Counted from the stretch's first letter, positions 1 through 7,582 are shown. The stretch is DNA of 23,909 nucleotides from MESE01 sp036675035 (GCA_036675035.1 JAKFFO010000022.1:1-23909), one strand, 5' to 3'. Notes: a model not told the origin generated them from the sequence alone. Numbers and translations: made by a program.

Positions 1-259
1 GGTAGACAATCAGGACGTTCCAGGCCAGCGCAGCGAAAACGCCCAGCTCGACGCACAACCAGTACACCAGCGCGGTCGGCACCGTCACCAGCGCCATGGT
101 GGCAAACCAGGCCAGTTGTCCATGGTGTGCCTGCCCGGCATTAAACCGCGCCTCCATGCGGTTGGCCAGTGTGCGCAGCCAGGAATTGACTGGGTTGTCG
201 GCACGCAGCGGCTGAATCTGTTCGATCAGAAGCGCAAAGAAGATAGAAAAAAAGGTCAT
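1..259 (-). CDS. CobD/CbiB-family membrane protein, 5' part only
   Basis: The gene enters from the left edge, so only its first 86 codons are present. The start MTFFSIFFALLIEQIQPL, an aromatic and hydrophobic N-terminus, then a motif with Asn-Pro and Trp (DNPVNSWLR), and a later hydrophobic stretch (about residues 50-86) match the CobD/CbiB-type membrane protein that Burkholderiales carry next to a CoA pyrophosphatase gene. True CobD/CbiB is the inner-membrane adenosylcobinamide-phosphate synthase of cobalamin synthesis. Whether this member makes cobalamin cannot be told from the fragment, and no other cob genes are in view. A weak AAGAAAG lies 8 bases before the ATG. It follows the CoA pyrophosphatase gene on the same strand after a gap of 179 bases. 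Family call is moderately sure; function is inferred. Confidence 0.7.
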   Translation of the reverse strand, partial: MTFFSIFFALLIEQIQPLRADNPVNSWLRTLANRMEARFNAGQAHHGQLAWFATMALVTVPTALVYWLCVELGVFAALAWNVLIVY

Positions 260-438
260 CAGACAGCTTTCTTGTTATGGAGTCGCTAGAAATCCAGTGG
301 TTTGCCTGGCAGTGCATCGCCGGCAAACTACTCGCAAGTTGCTACGATAACGCAGCACAGGACCAGAATCAAATGCCATTGCGTAATGGACAACGTAACT
401 CGGAAAACGCAAGGCCGGCATCTGTGCTCTGGCAAACG

Positions 439-1110
439 CTATGCCCGCAAAAAATGAAACAGGTTGCGCAGCATGCCCGCGGTTGCGCCCCAGATAAAGA
501 AGCGTTCATACGGCATTGCATAGAATGTGCGACGCCCGATGCCGTTCGGGAATTCTGCCGTGCGGCGCTGATGATTCATGCCATCCATGAGAAATGCAAG
601 CGGGACCTCAAAGATTTCGGCAACCTCGAACGGGTCCGCTTTCAGGTCGAACGGCGGCTGCACGATCGCGACCACCGGCGTGACCCGAAAACCGGTGCCG
701 GTAATGTAGTCCGGCAGCATCCCGATCACTTCTATATGGCGTCGGTCGAGTCCCACTTCTTCTTCCGTTTCGCGCAAGGCAGTCTCGATGACGGAAATGT
801 CGGCCGGCTCCACACGTCCTCCGGGAAAGCTGACTTGTCCGCCATGGTCGGTCAGGTGCGCGGTGCGCTGCGTAAACATCAGCGTAGGGCCGTGCGCGTG
901 TACCACGATCGGCATCAGTACTGCAGCCGGCGTTAGCGGGCCGGCACGACCACGCAACATGTTTTCGTCGCTGGCTTCCACTTGCCATGGCGGTGGATTC
1001 TCAAAACGGGTTCGCAGCCAATCCGAGGTTAATTGCGACGGATGAATCGCAGTTTCTCCGGCAACGGAGTCAACAGGAATGATTTGTGGATCAAACAGCA
1101 ATTTTGTCAT
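439..1110 (-). CDS. CoA pyrophosphatase, NudL/YeaB-type Nudix hydrolase
   Basis: This 223-residue protein is a Nudix hydrolase of the CoA pyrophosphatase group, which cleaves CoA and its derivatives to 3',5'-ADP and 4'-phosphopantetheine in the cytoplasm. The NudL/UPF0035 signature is seen just before the Nudix box: QRTAHLTDHGGQVSFPGGR at about residues 81-99. The box then ends with RETEEEVGL at 113-121. The spacing from the second Gly of the box to the Arg is 15, one more than in generic Nudix proteins, as I recall for NudL. A preceding segment of about 60 residues is typical of the proteobacterial form. It lies downstream of rplS on the same strand but behind that gene's terminator, so it probably has its own promoter. 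The call is firm; the exact substrate is inferred from the family. Confidence 0.9.
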   Translation of the reverse strand: MTKLLFDPQIIPVDSVAGETAIHPSQLTSDWLRTRFENPPPWQVEASDENMLRGRAGPLTPAAVLMPIVVHAHGPTLMFTQRTAHLTDHGGQVSFPGGRVEPADISVIETALRETEEEVGLDRRHIEVIGMLPDYITGTGFRVTPVVAIVQPPFDLKADPFEVAEIFEVPLAFLMDGMNHQRRTAEFPNGIGRRTFYAMPYERFFIWGATAGMLRNLFHFLRA

Positions 1111-1169
1111 GTGCGGGTAGTGCCTGATTACCGATCAGGCTGGATACGATAGATACGGGGCATCAATGC

Positions 1170-1193
1170 AAAAAGGGCACCATCGGGTGCCCC
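1170..1193 (-). terminator. Rho-independent terminator of the rpsP-rplS operon
   Basis: Read on the minus strand just after rplS, a perfect 7-bp stem (GGGCACC / GGTGCCC, arms 1175-1181 and 1186-1192) with a 4-base loop is followed by a run of five T. It sits about 20 bases after the rplS stop codon, as expected for the end of this operon. Confidence 0.9.
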
Positions 1194-1214
1194 TTTGTTT
1201 GCCGTCGACCGCAA

Positions 1215-1604
1215 TTATTCTGCAGCCGCTTTTTTGGAAGTCGCGCGGCGGTTCGGCAGCTTTTCCTTGATACGCGCGGATTTTCCTGAACGTTCGCGCA
1301 GGAAGTAAAGCTTGGCACGACGCACATCGCCGCGGCGCTTGACTTCGATTGATGCGATCAAAGGTGAATACAGCTGGAACGTACGCTCCACGCCTTCGCC
1401 GGACGAGATTTTGCGTACGATGAAGTTGGAATTCAAGCCGCGATTGCGACGGGAGATAACGACGCCTTCGTAAGCCTGGGCGCGTTTGCGCGTGCCCTCG
1501 ACCACGTTGACGTTCACGACCACGGTGTCGCCAGGTGCGAAGTCCGGAATGTTTTTCCCGAGACGGGTAATTTCTTCTTGCTCAAGTTGCTGGATCAAGT
1601 CCAT
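1215..1604 (-). CDS. rplS: 50S ribosomal protein L19
   Basis: L19 sits at the interface of the 30S and 50S subunits. The 129-residue product starts MDLIQQLEQEE and carries the family motifs FAPGDTVVVNVNVVEG, RAQAYEGVVISRRNRG and ERTFQLYSP, followed by VKRRGDVRRAKLYFLR near the C-terminus. I chose the ATG at 1604: an in-frame TTG four codons upstream would extend the frame, but it overlaps the GGAG that serves as ribosome binding site for this ATG. It is the last gene of rpsP-rimM-trmD-rplS, 112 bases after trmD, and a strong terminator follows. The tail (KKAAAE) is slightly longer than in E. coli. Identity is certain. Confidence 0.97.
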   Translation of the reverse strand: MDLIQQLEQEEITRLGKNIPDFAPGDTVVVNVNVVEGTRKRAQAYEGVVISRRNRGLNSNFIVRKISSGEGVERTFQLYSPLIASIEVKRRGDVRRAKLYFLRERSGKSARIKEKLPNRRATSKKAAAE

Positions 1605-1640
1605 TTTTAGCTCCAAATACCATCTTGCCGGCGCTGGGGG

Positions 1641-1656
1641 TTATAAATATTTATAA
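1641..1656. repeat. Perfect 16-bp A/T-only palindrome in the rplS leader
   Basis: TTATAAATATTTATAA reads identically on both strands. It lies in the 112-base trmD-rplS gap, about 36 bases before the rplS ATG, next to a small ACCG/CGGT hairpin. It also contains sequences resembling a -10 element on either strand. It could be a protein-binding site, an internal promoter, or a cleavage or regulatory site in the rplS leader; nothing in the sequence decides between these. Confidence 0.5.
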
Positions 1657-1716
1657 ACCGTTTTCCCGGTAGAGGATGGGGTTAAACATACGGACAACAA
1701 AAATTGCCTCCGCTCG

Positions 1717-2466
1717 TTACTGCAAACTGCTTAAAAACTTTTCATCGGCTCGTGTCAGCAAACCCGCCGCACGCGCCTGTTCGATCAATTCCGGCCGTTT
1801 TTTTGCGGTGGCTTCGAGTGTCCGCTCGCGTCGCCACTTCATGATCTCGGCATGATGGCCACCCAGCAAAACCGGTGGCACGGCCACACCTTCGTATTCT
1901 TCCGGCCGCGTGTAATGCGGATAATCCAGCAGGCCGTTTACAAAACTGTCTTCGACCGCCGAAGTATCGTCATGCAATACACCCGGCAACTGGCGGATCA
2001 CTGCATCCATCAACGCCATCGCAGGCAATTCACCACCCGACAACACGAAATCGCCGATACTGATTTCTTCATCCACGCAGCGGTCCAGCAAACGCTGATC
2101 GACCGCTTCATAGCGCCCGCATAACAACACCAAACCCGGTTCCGCGGTCAATTGCATCACCCGCTGGTGCGTCAACGCCCGTCCCTGCGGCGACAGGTAC
2201 ACAACCCGCGCCTTCGGCAACCCTTGTTCAGCCTGACGCGCTTTCGCGGCATTGATCGCCGCGTCCAGCGGCTTGGCCAGCATCACCATCCCCGGACCTC
2301 CACCATACGGCCGATCATCTACGGTTCGATGATTGTCGCTGGTGAAATCACGCGGATTCCACAACGCCAGTTCGCATTTCTTCTGTTCAAACGCACGTCG
2401 GGTTATCCCGGACTGCGTCAGTGCGGCAAACATTTCAGGAAACAGCGTGACGACATCAAATTGCAT
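1717..2466 (-). CDS. trmD: tRNA (guanine-37-N1)-methyltransferase
   Basis: TrmD is the SPOUT-class enzyme that uses S-adenosylmethionine to methylate G37 next to the anticodon, preventing +1 frameshifts. The 249-residue protein begins MQFDVVTLFPEMF and has the TrmD motifs in order: DDRPYGGGPGMVM (about 50-62), YLSPQGRALTHQ (90-101) and LLCGRYEAVDQR (114-125). These are followed by the trefoil-knot loop EISIGDFVLSGGELPAM (134-150) and EDSF...LLDYPHYTRP (172-188), where the Asp near 173 matches the family's catalytic Asp. The length is normal. It follows rimM after 32 bases and precedes rplS, the classic order. Identity is certain. Confidence 0.97.
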   Translation of the reverse strand: MQFDVVTLFPEMFAALTQSGITRRAFEQKKCELALWNPRDFTSDNHRTVDDRPYGGGPGMVMLAKPLDAAINAAKARQAEQGLPKARVVYLSPQGRALTHQRVMQLTAEPGLVLLCGRYEAVDQRLLDRCVDEEISIGDFVLSGGELPAMALMDAVIRQLPGVLHDDTSAVEDSFVNGLLDYPHYTRPEEYEGVAVPPVLLGGHHAEIMKWRRERTLEATAKKRPELIEQARAAGLLTRADEKFLSSLQ

Positions 2467-2498
2467 CTCGTGGCTACCTAAACTGTTTGCCTGGCAAC

Positions 2499-3053
2499 TT
2501 AATAATCAAGCTCCCAGTCCACTGTAATTTTCTTTGCCGCCTGATCGACTGTTTTCACAAATCGATCGACAAACGGGATCAGGATTTCGTGCTGAGATTT
2601 TCCGGAATCCGGAGTCTCCGGTACTGCGACCCTGAGAATCGGATGCGCACCGTTGTCCATCATATCGGCAACCAATCCCAGATGAGTGCCATCCAGATTT
2701 TCGACCGCCAGGCCGATCAGGTCGACCCAGTAAAATTCGTCGTCCGAAAGTGCCGGGAAATGACTCCGAGAAATCTGAACCGTCGCGCCCTTGAGCGTCT
2801 CTGCTGCATCGCGCCCTGTCACTCCCATCAGGCTGGCCACTACATCGCCGCCGTGAGTTTTTGCCTGCATCATTTCGACGTCGTGGAAATCCGGTTTGTC
2901 CAGCCACCATGTTCTGGCGCTCAGCAATGCATCGGCATCGGCAGAATAAGCTCTGATCCTTACCCAGCCGTGAATGCCATAGGCACCTGACACATAACCT
3001 ACCAGCACCAAGTCGCCGGGGATCGGAACCCCCGATGCAGTTTTACCCGACAA
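2499..3053 (-). CDS. rimM: Ribosome maturation factor RimM
   Basis: RimM helps mature the 3' domain of 16S rRNA by binding S19 in the pre-30S particle. The N-terminal barrel shows LVLVGYVSGAYGIHGWVRI, and the C-terminal PRC-barrel shows DEFYWVDLIGLAVENLDG with GAHPILRV. The frame is open far upstream into rpsP, but family length (about 170-185) and operon layout put the start next to the rpsP stop. There is no ATG there, so I chose the TTG at 3053, one base after the rpsP TGA, which gives 184 residues. This would make translation coupled to rpsP. The start is uncertain by some codons; a later GTG would leave the barrel too short. The product is certain. Confidence 0.88.
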   Translation of the reverse strand: MSGKTASGVPIPGDLVLVGYVSGAYGIHGWVRIRAYSADADALLSARTWWLDKPDFHDVEMMQAKTHGGDVVASLMGVTGRDAAETLKGATVQISRSHFPALSDDEFYWVDLIGLAVENLDGTHLGLVADMMDNGAHPILRVAVPETPDSGKSQHEILIPFVDRFVKTVDQAAKKITVDWELDY

Positions 3054-3054
3054 G

Positions 3055-3309
3055 TCAGGCAGCAGCTTTCTTGCCAGCCTGGCTGACCAGACGCGCAACG
3101 GTCGGCGACAATTGTGCGCCAACTCCTTGCCAGTGTGCGAGGCGATCCTGGGCAATGCGGAAACCTTCTTCACCGCCGGCTGCAACCGGATTGTAAAAAC
3201 CGATGCGCTCAATGAAACGGCCATCGCGGCGATTGCGCGAATCAGTGGCTACGATATTGAAAAACGGGCGCTTCTTGGCGCCTCCACGAGCTAAACGAAT
3301 AACGACCAT
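3055..3309 (-). CDS. rpsP: 30S ribosomal protein S16
   Basis: S16 is a primary binding protein of the 30S subunit. The 84-residue product starts MVVIRLARGGAKKRPFFNIV and continues with DSRNRRDGRFIERIGFYNP, both strongly conserved. The C-terminus (LVSQAGKKAAA) is the variable tail of the family. The ATG at 3309 has GGAAG five bases upstream. An in-frame extension nine codons longer is open but lies over this ribosome binding site. It is the first gene of the rpsP-rimM-trmD-rplS operon and has a strong promoter 42 bases upstream. Confidence 0.97.
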   Translation of the reverse strand: MVVIRLARGGAKKRPFFNIVATDSRNRRDGRFIERIGFYNPVAAGGEEGFRIAQDRLAHWQGVGAQLSPTVARLVSQAGKKAAA

Positions 3310-3350
3310 AATGACTTCCAAAAAGTGTTCGAACACGGAAAAAGCCGCAA

Positions 3351-3380
3351 ATTATAGCCCATCTCGGCATAAACCCGCAA
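3351..3380 (-). promoter_or_regulatory. Sigma-70-type promoter of the rpsP operon
   Basis: On the minus strand TTGCGG (3375-3380) is separated by 18 bases from a perfect TATAAT (3351-3356). It lies about 42 bases before the rpsP ATG, in the divergent gap with the TM2 gene. A strong promoter is expected for ribosomal-protein genes. The rest of the 285-base gap shows no convincing plus-strand promoter. Confidence 0.75.
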
Positions 3381-3594
3381 CCTCGACATGGCCGAATCAG
3401 GTCGATTACGTTGAGAAATCAAGCAATTAGGGCCTGCCTACCTGCGGATCGCGATTACCTGAAAGGCGACTTGCTTCAAGGCACCGCCTGCGGCACACTA
3501 CACCCCGTTTTGCATCAGATCATGGTCATGTCGGCTTCACGATGCAAAAAATCGATAACCGCTTCCGCGCTTTCTGCTTTATCCAAGGACCCTC

Positions 3595-4011
3595 ATGCCA
3601 ACCACGCACAAAAACAAGACCTTTGCCACTCTGCTTGCGCTGACACTGGGCGGCATGGGCATGCACCGGTTCTATCTTGGCGGATTATCGGACCGATGGG
3701 GATGGTTGCATTTTAGCGCTGTCCCGATTTCGCTGGGACTGATGTCGGCGGATCGTGGCTGGCCGGTATTTTTCACAGCGCTTCCGCTGATTTTCTCAAT
3801 GCTGATCGGTTTTCTTGAGGCATTGGTGCTTGGGCTTACCCCGGATGAAAAATGGGATGCGCACCATAACCCCGATTCCGGACGCCAATCCAGCTCAGGG
3901 TGGCCATTGGCGGTGTTGCTGGTACTGACACTGGGCGTCGGCACCACGGCGCTGATTGCCACCTTGGCGCGAAGCTTCGACATTTTGTTCACCGGCGGCG
4001 CATACGGTTGA
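3595..4011 (+). CDS. TM2-domain membrane protein
   Basis: The 138-residue protein opens with a TM2-domain pattern: basic KNK, a hydrophobic helix (about residues 10-22), then GMHRFYLGG (22-30), the Gly-His-Arg-Phe-Tyr-Leu-Gly turn typical of TM2 (NINE) proteins. Two more hydrophobic stretches (about 38-50 and 57-80) and a C-terminal helix (about 103-124) suggest four membrane segments, so it is longer than the minimal two-helix domain. Between them is a soluble loop rich in Asp, His and Ser (82-102). AAGGA lies five bases before the ATG. It is monocistronic, divergent from rpsP and convergent with the DUF4864 gene. The cellular role of the family is not established. Confidence 0.8.
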   Translation: MPTTHKNKTFATLLALTLGGMGMHRFYLGGLSDRWGWLHFSAVPISLGLMSADRGWPVFFTALPLIFSMLIGFLEALVLGLTPDEKWDAHHNPDSGRQSSSGWPLAVLLVLTLGVGTTALIATLARSFDILFTGGAYG

Positions 4012-4152
4012 TCCGCCGCGCGCGATTCGCACAATATTTGTCTTTTTGATGCCAAGGCAGAACCGCGCGGCCTAGTCAGCCAATTCCTGTCTTTGATGCT
4101 TGCGCCATATAACGAAGAACGGGTATCCGGATTGGAAAGCACTTCGCATTGG

Positions 4153-4593
4153 TCACACTGAGACGCTGGTAGTTTCGAGTAGCTTGCAGCCTTCGATTTT
4201 CCACTTTCCATCCGGCTCCTGTTGCATCCGATACACCGCGACCCAGACCATGTTGTCACGATCGGTGAGCCGTACGATCTGATGCGCACTGCCGTCGACG
4301 ATTTCCGGTTCCTGGAATATTGCGACGCGATGCCGATAAATCGGCGGATATTTTTCCTTGATCAACTGCAAAAATTTTTCAGAGTTACCCAACGAAGCCC
4401 GGGTCGAAGGTGCGGCAAGCTCGAACGCCTTGCCGGCGTCGTCTGCTGCAAATGCATCCAGTTGCGATTGAATGACATCATGAATCGCTTGCGCATCGGC
4501 GCGGCTGAGCGCCTGCGCGAAAACACTCGTACCGGACCACGGAATCGTGAATCCCGCAAGCAAACACATCGTCACGAAAACCCGGCGTTTCAT
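4153..4593 (-). CDS. Secreted DUF4864-type protein
   Basis: The 146-residue product has a signal peptide: MKRR, a hydrophobic core to about residue 19, and a VFA cleavage site near residue 26. The mature part is about 120 residues. It begins with a helix (LSRADAQAIHDVIQSQLDAF), then FELAAPSTRASLGNSEKFLQLI and YPPIYRHR, and ends in a strand-rich half (QIVRLTDRDNMVWVAVYRMQ, GKWKIEGCKLLET). This matches DUF4864, an uncharacterised cystatin/NTF2-like secreted domain. GGAG lies six bases before the ATG. It stands alone, convergent with the TM2 gene over a 141-base gap in which I see no clear terminator. Function is unknown; export to the periplasm is inferred. Confidence 0.75.
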   Translation of the reverse strand: MKRRVFVTMCLLAGFTIPWSGTSVFAQALSRADAQAIHDVIQSQLDAFAADDAGKAFELAAPSTRASLGNSEKFLQLIKEKYPPIYRHRVAIFQEPEIVDGSAHQIVRLTDRDNMVWVAVYRMQQEPDGKWKIEGCKLLETTSVSV

Positions 4594-4603
4594 GGCCAGC
4601 TCC

Positions 4604-4626
4604 GATATCAGAATATTTGATATCAG
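4604..4626. repeat. GATATCAG direct repeat, 15-base period, before the DUF4864 gene
   Basis: GATATCAG occurs at 4604-4611 and again at 4619-4626, separated by AATATTT. Each copy contains the palindrome GATATC. The pair lies 11-33 bases before the ATG of the DUF4864 gene, so it could be an operator or simply A/T-rich promoter sequence. Confidence 0.35.
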
Positions 4627-4691
4627 TGTAGAACACGGTGCAAACGTCAGAGCGAAATGGAAATGATTTGCTTGATATTGCTCATGCCGAT

Positions 4692-4721
4692 AAAAAAAGG
4701 GAATCCGCGGATTCCCTTTTT
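4692..4721 (-). terminator. Bidirectional-looking hairpin terminator after the acyl-CoA dehydrogenase gene
   Basis: GGGAATCCGCGGATTCCC (4699-4716) is a perfect 18-base palindrome flanked by seven A on the left and five T on the right. It lies 20 bases after the stop of the acyl-CoA dehydrogenase gene on the minus strand, so it most likely ends the etfBA-dehydrogenase transcript. Confidence 0.9.
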
Positions 4722-4741
4722 AATTCCGGCTGAAACGATAT

Positions 4742-6532
4742 CTAGAATTGTTCCTCTGCAAGCGCCATTACGCCCGTACTGCCGTCAACGATTGCAGCAC
4801 GATAGCCGCTCGCCTGAGACAGCACATGATCGGCGAAAAAGCGCGCAGTGATGATTTTCGCCTGATAGAAAGCCGCATCGCCCTCGCCTGCCTTGAGCTT
4901 TTGTTCGGCGATCAATGCGGCGCGCGCCATCTGCCAGCCGCCCAACACGATGCCTGCCAATTTCAGGTACAGCACGCTGCCGGCAAATACACCCTTGATG
5001 TCGGACTTGAGGTTACCGACGACATAATCAACCACTTCTTCCAACGCCTTCGATCCGGCTGCCAGCTGATTGCGGATCACGGCCAGATCGCCCGAATCAA
5101 CCGATGCCAGTTCTGCTTCCGTCTGGCGAACCTGCGCGAGAATGCTTTTCGCAACCGCGCCGCCGTCGCGTGCGGTCTTGCGGCCGACCAGGTCGTTGGC
5201 CTGGATCGCGGTGGTTCCTTCATAGATCGTCAGGATCCTCGCATCGCGATAGTACTGAGCAGCCCCGGTCTCCTCGATAAATCCCATGCCGCCGTGGATC
5301 TGCACCCCGGTGGATGCGACATCGATCGACAATTCGGTGGACCAGCCTTTGACGACCGGCACCATGTATTCGTAAAAAGCCTGGTTCGCCTTGCGCGTCG
5401 CTTCGTCGGCGTGATGATGGGCAACGTCGAAAGCCGCGGCAGTGACATACGACAATGCACGCGCAGCCTCGGTCTGCGCACGCATCGACATCAGCATGCG
5501 GCGCACGTCCGGCTGGTGGATGATCGCGACCGGTCCGGCGGAGCCGGCCAGATCACGCGACTGCACGCGATCCTTTGCATACGACACCGCCTTCTGATAC
5601 GCACGTTCGGCCACCGCGATGCCTTGCATGCCGACGGCAAAACGGGCCGCATTCATCATGATGAACATGTATTCGAGGCCGCGGTTCTCCTCACCGACCA
5701 GCGTGCCGATCGCGCCGCCGTGGTCGCCGAACTGCAGCACCGCAGTCGGGCTGGCCTTGATGCCGAGCTTGTGTTCGAGCGATACGCAATGCGCATCGTT
5801 GCGCGCGCCGAGAGAACCATCCGCATTGACCAGAAACTTCGGCACGACGAACAGCGAAATTCCCTTTACCCCCGGCGGCGCGTCGGGTGTGCGGGCCAGC
5901 ACCAGATGGACGATGTTTTCCGCCATGTCGTGCTCGCCGTAAGTGATGAATATCTTGGTGCCGAAAATCTTGTATGTGCCATCGTCCTGCGGCACCGCGC
6001 GCGTGCGTACCATCGCCAGATCGGAACCGGCCTGCGGTTCGGTCAGGTTCATCGTACCGGTCCACTTGCCCGAGATCAGGTTGGCGAGATAGGTCTTCTT
6101 CTGCGTATCGCTGCCTGCAGTCATCAACGCCTCGATCGCGCCATCGGTCAACAACGGACACAATGCGAACGATACACTCGCTGAATTCAGCATTTCGATG
6201 CACGGTGTAGCAACCAGCTTGGGCAAGCCCTGGCCGCCGAAATCGACCGGATGCTGCACGCCCTGCCAACCCGCTTCGCCGAATGTCTTGAACGCCTCCT
6301 TGAAACCTTTCGAGGTGGTTACCTCGCCGTCGTGCCAATAGCTCGGTACCTTGTCGCTTTCGAAATTGAGCGGTGCGACCACTTCGCCGCAGAACCGGGC
6401 ATTTTCTTCGAGGATCGCCTCCACGGTTTCCGGCGTGGCGTCCTCGCATCCGGGCAGTGCATTGATGTCGGGCAGACTAGCCAGTTCGTTCATCACGAAC
6501 AACATGTCTTTCAAGGGGGCGACGTAGCTCAT
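4742..6532 (-). CDS. Acyl-CoA dehydrogenase, long form with extra N- and C-terminal domains
   Basis: At 596 residues this belongs to the long acyl-CoA dehydrogenase branch (DmdC-like) rather than the 380-residue type. These FAD enzymes oxidise the alpha-beta bond of an acyl-CoA and pass electrons to ETF. The N-terminal extension MSYVAPLKDMLFVMNELASL is typical of this branch. The FAD/substrate segment MNLTEPQAGSDL is at about 161-172. The helical domain ends with STGVQIHGGMGFIEE and IYEGTTAIQ, whose Glu near 438 is the expected catalytic base. A further 150 residues form the extra C-terminal domain. I chose the ATG at 6532, which has GGAG six bases upstream; an in-frame TTG further up overlaps that site. 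It follows etfBA on the same strand, which fits ETF as its electron acceptor. The acyl substrate is unknown. Confidence 0.93.
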   Translation of the reverse strand: MSYVAPLKDMLFVMNELASLPDINALPGCEDATPETVEAILEENARFCGEVVAPLNFESDKVPSYWHDGEVTTSKGFKEAFKTFGEAGWQGVQHPVDFGGQGLPKLVATPCIEMLNSASVSFALCPLLTDGAIEALMTAGSDTQKKTYLANLISGKWTGTMNLTEPQAGSDLAMVRTRAVPQDDGTYKIFGTKIFITYGEHDMAENIVHLVLARTPDAPPGVKGISLFVVPKFLVNADGSLGARNDAHCVSLEHKLGIKASPTAVLQFGDHGGAIGTLVGEENRGLEYMFIMMNAARFAVGMQGIAVAERAYQKAVSYAKDRVQSRDLAGSAGPVAIIHQPDVRRMLMSMRAQTEAARALSYVTAAAFDVAHHHADEATRKANQAFYEYMVPVVKGWSTELSIDVASTGVQIHGGMGFIEETGAAQYYRDARILTIYEGTTAIQANDLVGRKTARDGGAVAKSILAQVRQTEAELASVDSGDLAVIRNQLAAGSKALEEVVDYVVGNLKSDIKGVFAGSVLYLKLAGIVLGGWQMARAALIAEQKLKAGEGDAAFYQAKIITARFFADHVLSQASGYRAAIVDGSTGVMALAEEQF

Positions 6533-6551
6533 TTGATGCTCCAAAAAAATT

Positions 6552-6630
6552 CGGGCAGGGTTGTGGGATTATCACCGGCCCGCAGAAAAAATCCTGTCAA
6601 GCCGGTGACAAATCGCACAAACCCTGCCCG
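6552..6630 (-). promoter_or_regulatory. Large two-tier hairpin between etfA and the acyl-CoA dehydrogenase gene
   Basis: Outer arms 6552-6565 and 6616-6630 pair over 14 bp with one bulged A (CGGGCAGGG against CCCTGCCCG at the base). Inner arms 6572-6579 and 6601-6608 pair over 8 bp. On the minus-strand transcript the stem is followed by AA and then seven T, directly followed by the GGAG ribosome binding site of the dehydrogenase gene. It looks like a terminator or attenuator that lets only part of the etfBA transcripts continue. Confidence 0.65.
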
Positions 6631-6652
6631 GTATGCGTACTGCTTGGATGAA

Positions 6653-7582
6653 TTAACCCAGTTCGGTCACAAGTTGCGGCACGAGCTCGAACAGGTCACC
6701 GACGATGCCGTAATCGGCCACGCTGAAAATCGGTGCTTCCGCGTCCTTGTTGATCGCGACGATCGTCTTCGAATCCTTCATGCCGGCCAGATGCTGGATC
6801 GCGCCGGAAATGCCGACCGCGATGTACAGCTGCGGCGCGACGATCTTGCCGGTCTGCCCGACTTGCCAGTCGTTCGGTACATAGCCGGCGTCGACTGCGG
6901 CACGCGATGCGCCCATTGCCGCACCGAGCTTGTCAGCCAGCGGTTCGAGGATCTTGAACGCATCGCCGGAACCCATGCCGCGTCCACCGGAAACGATGAT
7001 CTTGGCGGCAGTCAGTTCGGGGCGATCCGACTTGGCCAGTTCGCGCCCGACGAACGACGATTTGCCGGAATCCGCAACCGCGGTCACGTTTTCGACTGCG
7101 GCGGAACCGCCGGTTGCAGCCGCATCGAAACCGGTGGTACGTACGGTGATGACCTTGACCGCATCGGTCGACTGAACGGTGGCGATTGCATTACCCGCAT
7201 AGATCGGACGCTCGAAGGTATCCGGTGAGTCGACCTTGGTGATCTCGGAAACCTGTGCCACGTCGAGCTGTGCAGCTACCCTCGGCGCGATATTTTTTCC
7301 GTATGCGGTGGCTGGCGCGAGAATATGCGAATAGTTGCCGGCCAGGGCCAGCACCTGTGCGGCGACATTTTCAGCCAGGCCATCGGCAAATTGCGCCGCA
7401 TCGGCGACCAGTACCTTGGCGACGCCGGCGATTTGCGCGGCGGCTTCGGCGGCAGCGCCGCAGTTGTGGCCTGCGACGAGGACGTGGACATCGCCGCCGC
7501 ACTGAGCGGCAGCGGTAACGGTATTCAGGGTGCTTCCTTTTAACGAAGCGTTGTCGTGTTCAGCAATGACAAGTGCGGCCAT
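6653..7582 (-). CDS. etfA: Electron transfer flavoprotein, alpha subunit
   Basis: ETF alpha/beta takes electrons from acyl-CoA dehydrogenases and passes them to ETF-ubiquinone oxidoreductase in the membrane. The 309-residue product has the usual N-terminal alpha/beta domain (about 1-185). The C-terminal FAD-binding domain shows VSGGRGMGSGDAFK (197-210), SRAAVDAGYVPNDWQVGQTG (226-245), GISGAIQH (257-264) and NKDAEAPIFSVADYGIVGD (278-296). These residues hold FAD in known ETFs. It lies 55 bases downstream of etfB. The next gene on the strand, the acyl-CoA dehydrogenase, lies beyond the hairpin at 6552-6630. Identity is certain. Confidence 0.97.
   Translation of the reverse strand: MAALVIAEHDNASLKGSTLNTVTAAAQCGGDVHVLVAGHNCGAAAEAAAQIAGVAKVLVADAAQFADGLAENVAAQVLALAGNYSHILAPATAYGKNIAPRVAAQLDVAQVSEITKVDSPDTFERPIYAGNAIATVQSTDAVKVITVRTTGFDAAATGGSAAVENVTAVADSGKSSFVGRELAKSDRPELTAAKIIVSGGRGMGSGDAFKILEPLADKLGAAMGASRAAVDAGYVPNDWQVGQTGKIVAPQLYIAVGISGAIQHLAGMKDSKTIVAINKDAEAPIFSVADYGIVGDLFELVPQLVTELG

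Noticed and set aside
1605..1616. TTG start extending rplS by four codons
   Set aside because: The TTG overlaps the GGAG that correctly positions the ATG at 1604, and L19 proteins begin MDLIQQLE-like.
4012..4040. GGCGG/CCGCC stem at the end of the TM2 gene as a terminator
   Set aside because: Long loop, short stem and no T run on either strand.
4748..6184. 478-codon plus-strand frame opposite the acyl-CoA dehydrogenase gene
   Set aside because: Antisense shadow; composition is His/Arg-rich and there is no ribosome binding site or motif.
6595..6600. Perfect TTGACA on the minus strand between etfA and the dehydrogenase
   Set aside because: The hexamer 17 bases downstream is CGGTGA, and the only -10-like GATAAT is 21 bases away; it lies in the hairpin loop.
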